64,000 nt of DNA from Mameliella sp. CS4 (GTDB taxonomy: Bacteria; Pseudomonadota; Alphaproteobacteria; Rhodobacterales; Rhodobacteraceae). Location of the stretch: positions 62,001 through 126,000 of the forward strand of contig NZ_JAHXRQ010000007.1 in NCBI RefSeq assembly GCF_019392335.1, in the 5' to 3' direction. Shown here in pieces: positions 32,618 to 41,331 of the stretch. The notes under the pieces were generated by a model that was given only the letters and a program-made list of their open reading frames with translations, made no database searches and was not told where the DNA came from. A program made the position numbers and the translations under genes. Position 1 is the stretch's first letter; every line of letters starts with the position of its first letter.

Positions 32618-35600
32618 ATGGCAGATTTTGAAAAGATCCTGGTAGCCAACCGGGGCGAGATCGCGATCCGCATCATGCGTGCGGCGAACGAGATGGGGAA
32701 GAAGACGGTGGCCGTCTTCGCGGAGGAAGACAAGCTGGGGCTGCACCGCTTCAAGGCGGATGAGGCCTATCGCATCGGCGAAGGGCTTGGCCCCGTTCAG
32801 GCCTATCTGTCGATCGAAGAGATCATCCGCGTTGCCAAGGCCTCGGGCGCAGATGCGATCCACCCGGGGTATGGCCTGCTGTCTGAAAACCCCGATTTCG
32901 TGGACGCCTGCACTGCCGCCGGCATCACCTTTATCGGGCCCAAGGCGGAAACCATGCGCGCCCTTGGCGACAAGGCCAGCGCCCGCAAGGTGGCGGTTCA
33001 GGCCGGTGTGCCGGTGATTCCGGCAACAGAGGTGCTGGGCGACGATTTCGACAAGATCGCGAAGGAGGCCGAGGAGATCGGCTATCCCTTGATGCTCAAG
33101 GCGTCCTGGGGGGGCGGCGGTCGCGGCATGCGCCCGATCGAAGGCCCCAAGGAGCTGAAGGACAAGGTGCTGGAAGGCCGGCGCGAGGCCGAGGCCGCCT
33201 TTGGAAACGGCGAGGGCTATCTTGAAAAGATGATCACCCGCGCCCGTCACGTCGAGGTGCAGATCCTCGGCGACAAGCAGGGCCACATCTATCACCTTTA
33301 TGAGCGCGACTGTTCCGTGCAGCGCCGCAACCAGAAGGTCGTGGAACGCGCCCCGGCCCCCTACCTGTCCGAGGCGCAGCGCGAGGAAATCTGCGAGCTG
33401 GGCCGCAAGATCTGCGCCCATGTGAACTATGAATGCGCGGGCACCGTCGAATTCCTGATGGATATGGAGACGGGCAAGTTCTACTTCATCGAAGTGAACC
33501 CGCGCGTGCAGGTGGAACATACGGTCACAGAGGAAGTGACCGGCATCGACATCGTGCAGGCGCAGATCCTGATCGCCGAGGGCAAGTCCCTGGCCGAAGC
33601 CACCGGCAAGGCCAGCCAGTACGACATCCGCCTGACCGGCCACGCGCTGCAGACCCGGATCACGACCGAGGACCCGTCGAACAACTTCATCCCCGATTAC
33701 GGTCGCATCACCGCCTTCCGCTCGGCCACCGGCATGGGCATCCGCCTGGACGGCGGCACCGCCTACGCCGGCGGTGTCATCACGCGGTTCTACGATTCGC
33801 TTCTGGTCAAGGTCACGGCCAAGGCACCGACACCGGAACAGGCGATCCGACGGATGGACCGCGCCCTGCGCGAGTTCCGCATCCGCGGCGTGACCACGAA
33901 CATCGAGTTCGTGATCAACCTGCTGAAACACCCGGTCTTCCTGAACAACCAGTACACGACCAAGTTCATCGACACGACGCCGGAGCTGTTCGACTTCAAG
34001 AAGCGGCGTGACCGGGGCACCAAGGTGCTGACCTACATCGCCGACATCACGGTAAACGGCCACCCCGAGGTGCAGGGCCGCACCATGCCGCACCCGGACC
34101 TGAAACCGGCTCGCCCGCCGAAGGTGCCGCTGGAGACGCCGCCCGCTGGCACCAAGACCCTGCTGGAGGAAAAAGGCCCGCAGGCGGTGGCCGACTGGCT
34201 GGCGGCGCAGAAACAGGTGCTGATCACCGACACCACCATGCGGGACGGGCACCAGTCGCTGCTGGCGACGCGGATGCGCAGTCTGGACATGATCCAGGTG
34301 GCCCCCGCCTATGCGCATAAGCTGCCGCAGCTCTTCTCGGTGGAATGTTGGGGCGGCGCCACCTTCGACGTGGCCTATCGCTTTTTGCAGGAATGCCCCT
34401 GGCAGCGCCTGCGCGACCTGCGCGAGCGGATGCCCAACCTGATGACGCAGATGCTGCTGCGCGGCGCCAATGGCGTGGGCTATACCAACTACCCCGACAA
34501 CGTGGTGCAGTTCTTTGTCAAACAGGCGGCAGAGACCGGCGTCGACGTCTTCCGCGTCTTCGACAGTCTCAACTGGGTCGAAAACATGCGCGTCGCGATG
34601 GACGCGGTGCTGGAAACCGGCAAGATCTGCGAAGGCACCGTCTGTTACACGGGCGATATCCTCGATCCCGACCGGGCCAAATACGACCTGAAATACTATG
34701 TCGCGATGGGCAAGGACCTGCGCGACGCGGGCGCGCATATCCTCGGTCTCAAGGACATGGCGGGCCTCTTGAAACCCAATGCGGCGGCGGCGCTGGTCAA
34801 GGCGCTGAAGGAAGAGGTCGGCCTGCCGATCCACTTCCACACGCATGACACCTCGGGCGCGGCGATTGCCACCATCATGGAGGCCGCGCGCGCGGGCGTG
34901 GACGCGGTGGATGCCGCGATGGATGCGCTCTCGGGCAATACCTCGCAGCCGACGCTGGGCTCGATCGTCGAGGGCCTGCGGTTCACCGAGCGCGACACCG
35001 GTCTGGACATGGAGGCGATCCGCGAGATTTCCAACTACTGGGAAGCAGTGCGCGGCCAGTACGCGGCCTTCGAGTCGGGCATGCAGTCGCCCGCATCGGA
35101 GGTCTATCTGCACGAGATGCCGGGCGGCCAGTTCACCAACCTCAAGGCGCAGGCCCGCAGCCTGGGCCTGGAGGACCGCTGGCACGAGGTGGCGCACACC
35201 TACGCCGACGTGAACCGGATGTTCGGCGATATCGTCAAGGTTACGCCCTCGTCCAAGGTGGTGGGCGACATGGCACTGATGATGGTCAGCCAGGGCCTGA
35301 CGCGGGCAGATGTCGAGGACCCCAAGAAGGACCTCAGCTTCCCCGACTCGGTCATCGACATGATGAAGGGCAACCTGGGCCAACCCCCGGGCGGCTGGCC
35401 GAAGAAGATCCAGAAGAAGATCCTCAAGGACGACAAGCCCTTTACCGAGCGTCCGGGCCTGAAGGCGGCGCCGATCAACATCGACGACGCCCGCAAGGAG
35501 CTGGAAGGCAAGCTGGAAGGTGTTGTCTTCGACGACGAGGACCTGAACGGCTACCTGATGTACCCCAAGGTCTTTACCGATTACGCCGCGCGGCACGAGA

Positions 35601-36061
35601 CCTATGGCCCGGTGCGCACCCTGCCCACGCGGACCTTCTTTTACGGCATGGAGCCGGGAGAGGAGATCACCGCCGAGATCGACCCGGGGAAAACGCTGGA
35701 GATCCGCCTGCAGGCGGTGGGCGAAACCCATGACGATGGCGAAGTGCGGGTCTTCTTCGAGCTGAACGGCCAGCCGCGCACCATCCGCGTGCCGGACCGC
35801 AAGGCGCAAGGCACCAGCGCGGCGCGCCCCAAGGCCGAGCTGGGCAACCCCGACCACATCGGCGCGCCGATGCCGGGCGTGGTGGCGACCGTTTCGGTCA
35901 CCGTCGGGCAGAGGATCAAGGAAGGCGACCTGCTGCTGACCATCGAGGCAATGAAGATGGAAACCGGCCTGCACGCCGAGCGCGACGGCACCGTGAAGGC
36001 GGTCCATGTCACGCCGGGCGGCCAGATCGACGCCAAGGACCTGCTGATCGAACTGGAGTGA
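32618..36061 (+). CDS. pyc: Pyruvate carboxylase
   Basis: The 1147-residue single-chain enzyme makes oxaloacetate from pyruvate and bicarbonate, an anaplerotic step. It contains a biotin carboxylase domain (MADFEKILVANRGEIAIRIM, then ASWGGGGRGMRPI near residue 155). The carboxyltransferase domain includes LITDTTMRDGHQSLLATRMR, VECWGGATFDVAYRFL, and HFHTHDTSGAAIATI. The C-terminal biotin carrier contains TIEAMKMETGLHAERDG, with the biotinyl Lys near residue 1113. The ATG after GAGAAGGACC is the conserved start although the frame is open for 258 more bases. A strong terminator follows, so it is probably a single-gene unit. Confidence 0.97.
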   Translation: MADFEKILVANRGEIAIRIMRAANEMGKKTVAVFAEEDKLGLHRFKADEAYRIGEGLGPVQAYLSIEEIIRVAKASGADAIHPGYGLLSENPDFVDACTAAGITFIGPKAETMRALGDKASARKVAVQAGVPVIPATEVLGDDFDKIAKEAEEIGYPLMLKASWGGGGRGMRPIEGPKELKDKVLEGRREAEAAFGNGEGYLEKMITRARHVEVQILGDKQGHIYHLYERDCSVQRRNQKVVERAPAPYLSEAQREEICELGRKICAHVNYECAGTVEFLMDMETGKFYFIEVNPRVQVEHTVTEEVTGIDIVQAQILIAEGKSLAEATGKASQYDIRLTGHALQTRITTEDPSNNFIPDYGRITAFRSATGMGIRLDGGTAYAGGVITRFYDSLLVKVTAKAPTPEQAIRRMDRALREFRIRGVTTNIEFVINLLKHPVFLNNQYTTKFIDTTPELFDFKKRRDRGTKVLTYIADITVNGHPEVQGRTMPHPDLKPARPPKVPLETPPAGTKTLLEEKGPQAVADWLAAQKQVLITDTTMRDGHQSLLATRMRSLDMIQVAPAYAHKLPQLFSVECWGGATFDVAYRFLQECPWQRLRDLRERMPNLMTQMLLRGANGVGYTNYPDNVVQFFVKQAAETGVDVFRVFDSLNWVENMRVAMDAVLETGKICEGTVCYTGDILDPDRAKYDLKYYVAMGKDLRDAGAHILGLKDMAGLLKPNAAAALVKALKEEVGLPIHFHTHDTSGAAIATIMEAARAGVDAVDAAMDALSGNTSQPTLGSIVEGLRFTERDTGLDMEAIREISNYWEAVRGQYAAFESGMQSPASEVYLHEMPGGQFTNLKAQARSLGLEDRWHEVAHTYADVNRMFGDIVKVTPSSKVVGDMALMMVSQGLTRADVEDPKKDLSFPDSVIDMMKGNLGQPPGGWPKKIQKKILKDDKPFTERPGLKAAPINIDDARKELEGKLEGVVFDDEDLNGYLMYPKVFTDYAARHETYGPVRTLPTRTFFYGMEPGEEITAEIDPGKTLEIRLQAVGETHDDGEVRVFFELNGQPRTIRVPDRKAQGTSAARPKAELGNPDHIGAPMPGVVATVSVTVGQRIKEGDLLLTIEAMKMETGLHAERDGTVKAVHVTPGGQIDAKDLLIELE

Positions 36062-36085
36062 GGCCCGCCTCTTCCATGATCTGAG

Positions 36086-36115
36086 AACAGCCCCGCAAGG
36101 GGCTGTTTTTCTTTT
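36086..36115 (+). terminator. Rho-independent terminator of pyc
   Basis: AACAGCCCC (36086-36094) and GGGGCTGTT (36099-36107) form a nine-pair stem on a GCAA loop, followed by TTTTTCTTTT. It starts 25 bases after the pyc stop. Confidence 0.95.
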
Positions 36116-36262
36116 CCCAATCGGGATATCCACAGCCTGACGTCAGATCCGCCCCGGCCTGTGGACAAGCGGACGTCGCACGACACCCCGGGACGTTGCC
36201 GCGCGCGGGTCCGGCGGCTATGATCCTCTTGCTGCCATTCCAGAATCGGGAAGGATTCCCGC

Positions 36263-36847
36263 ATGCTCTTCCGCCGGACAACCGCCATGCTCTGCGCCCT
36301 GATGGCGCTTGCGCTCGCGGCCCGCGGTGCGACCGACGGCGAGATCCCCTTCGACACCCCCGGCCCGGTCTACGAGATCCCCGAAGATGCGCTGCCGCCG
36401 GGTGAGCTGGACGTGCTGAAGGTCCGCAGCAGCGACCCGGCGATGAATCGCGCCTTTGGGCTGGCCCGGGCCTCGCTGCCTGCGGCTCTCTCTGCCACGG
36501 AAAAGAAATACGGATACTTCTCGCCCTCGCTCGCGCTTTACGTCGCGGTGCGCGTCGATGATCCGGACAAGCGGATCGAATTCGTCTGGGTCGACAACAT
36601 CCGGCGCAAGGGCAAGGGGTTCTCCGGCAGGCTCGCCAGCGACCCGCGCTTTATGCCCGGCAAGCGCCTGCGCGCCCCGATCGACTTTCTGAACCCGCAG
36701 ATCGCGGATTGGGCGGTACAGGCGCAAGACGGTCGGTACTATGGCTATTTCACAACCCGCGCCCGGCTGGGCAGAATCGAAGAGCCGCTGGCCAGCGAAT
36801 TGCGCGCCCTGTTGGTGGACACTCCCGTTCCCCAACTCTGGCAGTGA
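36263..36847 (+). CDS. DUF2314 domain-containing exported protein
   Basis: A 194-residue protein with a signal peptide (MLFRRTTAMLCALMALALAARG) and a DUF2314/YegJ-like domain: ARASLPAALSATEKKYGYFS, VRVDDPDKRIEFVWVDNIRR, FSGRLASDPRF, KRLRAPIDFLNPQIADWAVQ and GRYYGYFTTRA. The function of the family is unknown; several members are encoded near envelope or immunity-like genes. A VOC gene follows four bases later on the same strand. Confidence 0.85.
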   Translation: MLFRRTTAMLCALMALALAARGATDGEIPFDTPGPVYEIPEDALPPGELDVLKVRSSDPAMNRAFGLARASLPAALSATEKKYGYFSPSLALYVAVRVDDPDKRIEFVWVDNIRRKGKGFSGRLASDPRFMPGKRLRAPIDFLNPQIADWAVQAQDGRYYGYFTTRARLGRIEEPLASELRALLVDTPVPQLWQ

Positions 36848-36850
36848 TCC

Positions 36851-37234
36851 ATGCACCTCGCCCTCGTCGCAATCCTTGTCCCCTCTTACGACGCGGGCCT
36901 GGTCTTTTTCGTCGATGGCCTGGGCTTTGAGCTGATCGAAAACAGCGACCACGGCGACGGAAAACGCTGGGTGCGGGTGGCCCCGAAAGGCGCGCAAACC
37001 CAATTCCTGCTGGCCCGGGCCGTCGGCCCGCAGCGAGACCACATCGGCCAACAAGGGGGCGGACGGGTCTGGCTATTCCTGCACACGCAGGATTTCGCGG
37101 GCGACCATGACCGGCTGATCGCCGCCGGCGCGCAATTCGAAGAGGCCCCGAGGCATGAAACCTATGGCACCGTGTCGGTCTTTCGCGATCCGTTCGGCAA
37201 CCGCTGGGACCTGATCGAACCCGCCGGGGACTGA
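36851..37234 (+). CDS. VOC (glyoxalase/dioxygenase superfamily) protein
   Basis: The 127-residue protein has the paired beta-alpha-beta-beta-beta modules of the vicinal-oxygen-chelate fold: ALVAILVPSYDAGLVFFVDG and LGFELIENSDHGDGKRWVRV in the first, WLFLHTQDFAGDHDRLIAAG and GTVSVFRDPFGNRWDLIEPA in the second. The latter ends in the typical DPFGNRWDLIEP motif. A metal-binding His and Glu are present, but the substrate (glyoxalase-like, resistance or other) cannot be told. The ATG lies four bases after the DUF2314 stop. Confidence 0.85.
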   Translation: MHLALVAILVPSYDAGLVFFVDGLGFELIENSDHGDGKRWVRVAPKGAQTQFLLARAVGPQRDHIGQQGGGRVWLFLHTQDFAGDHDRLIAAGAQFEEAPRHETYGTVSVFRDPFGNRWDLIEPAGD

Positions 37235-37242
37235 GCCGCAGC

Positions 37243-37262
37243 ACCTGTCAATTCTGCCAGTC
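37243..37262 (+). promoter_or_regulatory. lux-box-like dyad upstream of the LuxR-like ligand-binding gene
   Basis: ACCTGTCAATTCTGCCAGTC contains CTG-N10-CAG, the core of LuxR-type boxes, with a further matching ACC at the left; the right flank does not match. It lies 50 bases before the start of the LuxR-like ligand-binding gene. CTG-N10-CAG alone is common in GC-rich DNA. Confidence 0.35.
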
Positions 37263-37311
37263 TCCGGAAATCCCTACTGTCATTTCCGCCACCACAATCG
37301 AAACTGTCTGC

Positions 37312-37950
37312 ATGACACATTTCGACGGCACCGCCCTGCAGGGCACTGAAAAATTCATTCCCCCACGGCTTCTGGATTTCCTCGTACAGCTGGAAGCCAC
37401 TATAACCACCGAACATGTCTGCGACCTGATCGTCGGTCTTGCCCGCGACCTGGGCCTGACGGTTGTCGACTACGTCTACGCCACCGATTTCCGTAACTGG
37501 GAACAGGCGCAGTTCATACGCACCACGATCGACTCGCGCTGGTTCGACGACCTGCGCCGATTTCCGCATATCCGCTACACCTCTGCCTTTCGGATGCATG
37601 GCTGCCGCTACCTGACGCCCATCATGGTCGGCGAAGAATACCTGGACGAGATGGGCGAGATTTCAGGGGACCGCCGCCGTCATGTCCGGATCGGCGCAGA
37701 GATGGGGATGCGGGCCGGGATCTCTATTCCCCTGCGCATTGGCGACCCGGGACAGGCCGCGCTGATCACCCTGGGCGGCGATTTGGGCCGCGCTGACCTG
37801 GCGGCACTTGCGGCGCGGGCCGGACTGGTGTCGGCCCCCCTGCTTCGGGCGCATGGGGATGACCTGACGGTGTTCCTGTGCACCGGCGATGGAAAGACCG
37901 GGACAGAGGTCCGCCGCCCCGGGACAAGCCCGCCGGCGGCCGCCGAATAG
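37312..37950 (+). CDS. LuxR-type autoinducer-binding-domain protein lacking an HTH
   Basis: The 212-residue protein shows the pattern of the ligand-binding half of roseobacter LuxR-type regulators: LVQLEATITTEHVCDLIVGL, DYVYATDFRNWEQAQFIRTT, GCRYLTPIMVGEEYLDEMGE, and RAGISIPLRIGDPGQAALIT. A full regulator would continue with about 65 residues of GerE-type helix-turn-helix. Here the protein ends in a Pro/Thr-rich tail (RRPGTSPPAAAE), and I find no HTH in any frame downstream before the tRNA at 38049. It could be a ligand sink, a dominant-negative partner or a decayed regulator. No luxI is in the window. Confidence 0.55.
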   Translation: MTHFDGTALQGTEKFIPPRLLDFLVQLEATITTEHVCDLIVGLARDLGLTVVDYVYATDFRNWEQAQFIRTTIDSRWFDDLRRFPHIRYTSAFRMHGCRYLTPIMVGEEYLDEMGEISGDRRRHVRIGAEMGMRAGISIPLRIGDPGQAALITLGGDLGRADLAALAARAGLVSAPLLRAHGDDLTVFLCTGDGKTGTEVRRPGTSPPAAAE

Positions 37951-38048
37951 TCCGGCGGCAGGTGCCTGGATCAAAAGCGGCGCGCGCGTGCATTTTCCTC
38001 TTGCACCCTCACGCCGTAGAGGCTAATTCCGCGCTCACCATTTGGCAC

Positions 38049-38123
38049 GCGGGCGTAGCTCAGGGGTAGAGCATAACCTTGCCAAGGTTAGGGTCGGGCG
38101 TTCGAATCGCCTCGCCCGCTCCA
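38049..38123 (+). tRNA. tRNA-Gly (GCC), copy 1
   Basis: A 75-base cloverleaf with acceptor stem GCGGGCG/CGCCCGC, D-arm around AGCTCAGGGGTAGAGCA, anticodon loop CTTGCCAAG giving GCC, T-arm GGGCGTTCGAATCGCC and an encoded CCA. A second identical copy starts 142 bases later. Confidence 0.97.
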
Positions 38124-38190
38124 AATGGCCGGACTTCCTTGGGCGGCACCCACCGCAGGACACAAGGATCCGGAACGACAAGATGGTTTC

Positions 38191-38265
38191 GCGGGCGTAG
38201 CTCAGGGGTAGAGCATAACCTTGCCAAGGTTAGGGTCGGGCGTTCGAATCGCCTCGCCCGCTCCA
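38191..38265 (+). tRNA. tRNA-Gly (GCC), copy 2
   Basis: Base-for-base identical to the copy at 38049 over all 75 positions including CCA. The 67-base spacer between the copies is unrelated to the flanks, so the pair could be cut from one precursor. Confidence 0.97.
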
Positions 38266-38295
38266 TCTGTCATTCTCTTCGGTTCACAAAATATC

Positions 38296-38328
38296 TGGCG
38301 CGGTATGGTTTCGACATACAACGCGCCA
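38296..38328. terminator. Hairpin downstream of the tRNA-Gly pair
   Basis: TGGCGCG (38296-38302) pairs with CGCGCCA (38322-38328), and GTATG (38303-38307) pairs with CATAC (38315-38319), giving a 12-pair stem with a two-base bulge. The run of T after it is poor (CCGTCTTTC), so it may be a weak terminator or a processing signal. Confidence 0.5.
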
Positions 38329-38404
38329 TCACCGTCTTTCATGAAGTCCTCACAGGCCCGCGGCAACCGATGCCTCCCCACTTATCCGCCAGTCTCCTCA
38401 GTGG

Positions 38405-38434
38405 TTTACATGGCGCGCGACGCTGGTTAGCGTC
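38405..38434 (+). promoter_or_regulatory. Promoter/operator block, paralogue 1
   Basis: GTTTACA is followed by an exact inverted repeat GACGCT-GGTT-AGCGTC (38419-38434). The same block stands upstream of the second paralogue at 39545-39574, and the dyad ends 27 bases before the ATG in both. TTTACA with TAGCGT 17 bases on could also serve as -35 and -10. Confidence 0.7.
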
Positions 38435-38461
38435 AAAGGATTCGTTCCGCGGGGTATCGTG

Positions 38462-39511
38462 ATGAAGTCTCTTTTTCTGGCTACCGTTCTGGGAACCTGC
38501 GCGCTCTCTGCCGCTGCAGAGCCCATGCGGTTTGAGAAACGCTGGTCGGGCGGAAATTGCATCGGCTGCGAATGGACCTCGGCAGAGGGTGAAATCACCG
38601 ACGAGACGCCCGAGGCGTTCCGGACCTATCTGCAGGAAAACGGCGTTGGCTACAGTCTCCGCCTGAATTCCCCCGGCGGCAACCTGGGCGCCGCCATCGC
38701 CCTGGGGCGCCTGTTCCGCAAAGAGGGCATCCGCACAACCGTCGGCCGCAGCGCGCCCATGCCGGATTTGCCGCAATACGATCAGGGAATCGAAGGTGGC
38801 GTTTGTGAGTCAGCCTGCGTTTTTGCCCTGCTTGGTGGCACCAGCCGCCAGGTAGAGGGTGACGAATTGGGCGTGCACCAGTTCTATAGCCCCGATGGCG
38901 GCAATATCCCGACCGCCGCCACGCAGCAGATCATGGGCCAGCTTGTCCTTTACCTGATCGAAATGGGCATCAGCGCCGAACTCTTGACGCTGGCCAGCAA
39001 GATCCCGGGCGACCAGATGCACTATCTGACCGAGGCGGAGTTGGCGCGCCTTGGCATCAGCACGGAAAGCAGCCGCACGCCTCTCCGCCTCGAAACAGGG
39101 GATGGGGGCCTTGTGGCCCGCTGGGACTCCCTTGGCTCGGACGGCGATCTCGACAGGGCCTACAGCCTGCGGTGTTCGCGCGGGCATTCGGGCTGGTTGC
39201 TCTCGATCCTCGATACGGGGATCGGCGCAAACAACGGCGTTCCCGACCGGCAAAGAGGGGCACCGGACATGCAGGTCGCCCTGGGGGACACGGCCTACCC
39301 GATGTCTTTTGACAATGTCATCGAGCTGGGCCCCCGGGCAGACGACTATTTTCTCACGGTCCGCCTGCCACTCGATCTGCACCGCCATGTCGGCAAGGAC
39401 TTTCGGTTCCAGACCAACCGGATGACAAATTTCATATACGTTCTCTCGGCCCAGGGAACCGTCCCGGACAAGACAACGCTGGATGTTCTCACCCGGGCCT
39501 GCGGGGACTGA
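38462..39511 (+). CDS. Periplasmic ClpP-fold protein (COG3904-like), paralogue 1
   Basis: The 349-residue protein has a signal peptide (MKSLFLATVLGTCALSAAAE). Its ClpP/crotonase-like core includes LRLNSPGGNLGAAIALGRLF, the putative nucleophile Ser in GGVCESACVFALLGG (near residue 120) and a putative catalytic His in LGVHQFYSPDGG. A second domain contains YSLRCSRGHSGWLLSILD and ends VLTRACGD. The GNCIGCEW motif and the CESAC pair suggest disulfides. It shares most of its length with the gene at 39602. GTG at 38459 is an alternative start. Substrate unknown; proteolysis is inferred from fold. Confidence 0.8.
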   Translation: MKSLFLATVLGTCALSAAAEPMRFEKRWSGGNCIGCEWTSAEGEITDETPEAFRTYLQENGVGYSLRLNSPGGNLGAAIALGRLFRKEGIRTTVGRSAPMPDLPQYDQGIEGGVCESACVFALLGGTSRQVEGDELGVHQFYSPDGGNIPTAATQQIMGQLVLYLIEMGISAELLTLASKIPGDQMHYLTEAELARLGISTESSRTPLRLETGDGGLVARWDSLGSDGDLDRAYSLRCSRGHSGWLLSILDTGIGANNGVPDRQRGAPDMQVALGDTAYPMSFDNVIELGPRADDYFLTVRLPLDLHRHVGKDFRFQTNRMTNFIYVLSAQGTVPDKTTLDVLTRACGD

Positions 39512-39544
39512 CGGACGCGCCTCGACAGTCCGTGCCATCAGAAG

Positions 39545-39574
39545 TTTACAGCGCACCCGACGCTGATTAACGTC
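39545..39574 (+). promoter_or_regulatory. Promoter/operator block, paralogue 2
   Basis: GTTTACA is followed by GACGCT-GATT-AACGTC (39559-39574), one base off a perfect dyad. Its TTTACA, dyad and distance to the ATG are all shifted by exactly 1140 bases relative to the block upstream of paralogue 1, while the sequence between the motifs has diverged. Confidence 0.7.
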
Positions 39575-39601
39575 AGCGCGATTTCGACACCCGGAGTTTC
39601 C

Positions 39602-40639
39602 ATGCTGCGTTCCCTTCTTGCCGCCGCCCTGTGCATTGCCACCTCCGCCGCCGCTGCGGATCCGATGACCTTCAAGCGCGCCTCCAGCGGCGGCAACTGC
39701 GTCGGGTGCACATGGGTTTCCGCCAAAGGCGAGATCACCGCTGCGACCCCGGACGCCTTTCGCGCCTTACTCGAAGAGACGGGCGTAGACGGCCACGTCG
39801 AGCTTGATTCGCCCGGAGGAAACCTTGGCGCGGCCATCGCCCTGGGGCGGCTGTTTCGGGAGCACGGGCTGACCGTCAGCGTTGGGCGCACGGAATTTCT
39901 CGACGGGTATGCCGAAACCTTGCAAGGCGAAGGCACTTGCGAATCTGCCTGCGCCTTTGCCCTGATCGGCGGGCAGGAACGCTGGATCGAACCGGGCCAG
40001 CTGGGCGTGCACCAGTTCTACGCGCCGCAGGGACAGGAATTGCCCACCTCGGCAACGCAGCAGATCATGGGACAGCTGGTCCTTTACCTGATCGAGATGG
40101 GCATCAGCGCCGAATTTCTGACATTGGCCAGCCAGGTTGCCCCCGGGGCCATGCACTTTCTCGACGCCTGGGAACTGGATCGCCTGCGCATCGCTTCGGC
40201 CCCGCAGGACACCCGCCGCGTCGAGGTGGCCGAGGGCGGGCTGGTGATGCGCTGGGACATCCTCTTCGACAGTGGCGCGCCGGAAAAGGAATTCACGCTG
40301 CGCTGTTCGCGCAAACAAGAGGGCTGGCTGCTGACCATCCGTGACCACTCGGCACGTGACTACATCTATTCTTTCGACCCGGCCAAGGCCAATGACATGG
40401 CCCTGACCATCGGTGAAGAGCGGATTCCCATGTGGCAGGCCCACAGGATCGACAGCGGCGTCGACACCGATGTGCATTGGATGACCCTGGGATTGCCGGT
40501 CAATCCCAAGGACCACACCGGCAAGCGTTTCTTCTTTGAGAGCAACGACCTGCCCCGCGAACGCAGCGTGTTGTCCGGAGGAGGTCAGTTCCCCGACGCC
40601 GCCACGCTGGACGCGATGCTGCGGGCCTGCGCCGACTGA
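39602..40639 (+). CDS. Periplasmic ClpP-fold protein (COG3904-like), paralogue 2
   Basis: The 345-residue protein has a signal peptide (MLRSLLAAALCIATSAAAAD). It repeats the core of its neighbour: GNCVGCTWVSAKGEIT, LDSPGGNLGAAIALGRLF, CESACAFALIGG with the candidate Ser, LGVHQFYAPQGQ with the candidate His, and the nearly invariant ATQQIMGQLVLYLIEMGISA. The C-terminal domains differ more (RCSRKQEGWLLTIRDHSARD against RCSRGHSGWLLSILD). The pair arose by tandem duplication. Divergence is greatest after residue 200, where substrate recognition may lie. Confidence 0.8.
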   Translation: MLRSLLAAALCIATSAAAADPMTFKRASSGGNCVGCTWVSAKGEITAATPDAFRALLEETGVDGHVELDSPGGNLGAAIALGRLFREHGLTVSVGRTEFLDGYAETLQGEGTCESACAFALIGGQERWIEPGQLGVHQFYAPQGQELPTSATQQIMGQLVLYLIEMGISAEFLTLASQVAPGAMHFLDAWELDRLRIASAPQDTRRVEVAEGGLVMRWDILFDSGAPEKEFTLRCSRKQEGWLLTIRDHSARDYIYSFDPAKANDMALTIGEERIPMWQAHRIDSGVDTDVHWMTLGLPVNPKDHTGKRFFFESNDLPRERSVLSGGGQFPDAATLDAMLRACAD

Positions 40640-40701
40640 GCCCCCTCCCCCTTTGACGCCGCCGCAGCCATGCCTATAAGGGGCCGACTTCAGGGGACAA
40701 G

Positions 40702-41292
40702 ATGATGCGCACCGCCAAGATCACCCGCAAGACCGCCGAGACAGAGATCAGCGTCGAGATCAATCTCGACGGCACCGGCACTTACGACAATGAAACCGGT
40801 GTCGGTTTCTTCGACCACATGCTGGACCAGCTTTCGCGCCACGCGCTGATCGACATGACCGTGCGGGCCAAGGGCGACCTGCATGTGGACGATCACCACA
40901 CGGTCGAGGATGTGGGCATCGCCCTGGGCCAGGCGCTGACCCAGGCGATGGGCGACAAAAAGGGCATCGTGCGCTACGGCTCCTGCCTGCTGCCGATGGA
41001 TGATGCGCTGGTCCGCGCCGCGCTGGACCTGTCTGCGCGCCCCTTCCTGGTCTGGAACCTCGACCTGCCCAGCCAGAAGATCGGCGCCTTCGACACGGAA
41101 CTGGTGCGTGAGTTCTTCCAGGCGCTCAGCACGCACGGCGGCATCACCCTGCACGTCGACCAGTTGCACGGGGTCAACAGCCACCACATCACCGAGGCCG
41201 CCTTCAAGGCGGTGGCGCGCGCCCTGCGCGACGCGCTGGAAACCGATCCGCGCAAGGCGGATGCGGTGCCCTCGACCAAGGGCGCGCTCTAG
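40702..41292 (+). CDS. hisB: Imidazoleglycerol-phosphate dehydratase
   Basis: The 196-residue enzyme dehydrates imidazole glycerol phosphate to imidazole acetol phosphate in histidine synthesis. Manganese-binding motifs are [37 protein letters not shown] and [15 protein letters not shown]. It is the monofunctional form, without the phosphatase domain seen in enterobacteria. AGGGGACAAG precedes ATGATG. hisH follows 39 bases downstream. Confidence 0.97.
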   Translation: MMRTAKITRKTAETEISVEINLDGTGTYDNETGVGFFDHMLDQLSRHALIDMTVRAKGDLHVDDHHTVEDVGIALGQALTQAMGDKKGIVRYGSCLLPMDDALVRAALDLSARPFLVWNLDLPSQKIGAFDTELVREFFQALSTHGGITLHVDQLHGVNSHHITEAAFKAVARALRDALETDPRKADAVPSTKGAL

Positions 41293-41331
41293 ACCGCCCA
41301 AAAACGCGATCCGCTGACCAAGGAGGCCGCG

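Noticed and set aside
32366..36133. 1255-codon open frame antisense to pyruvate carboxylase
   Set aside because: It is a mirror of the codon bias of pyc; composition (very rich in His, Asp and Arg) and lack of any motif mark it as a shadow.
38049..38265. tRNA-Gly pair as an integration site for a mobile element
   Set aside because: No integrase, att-like direct repeat of a tRNA end, or foreign base composition is seen on either side; the second full copy is a duplicated gene, not an att remnant.
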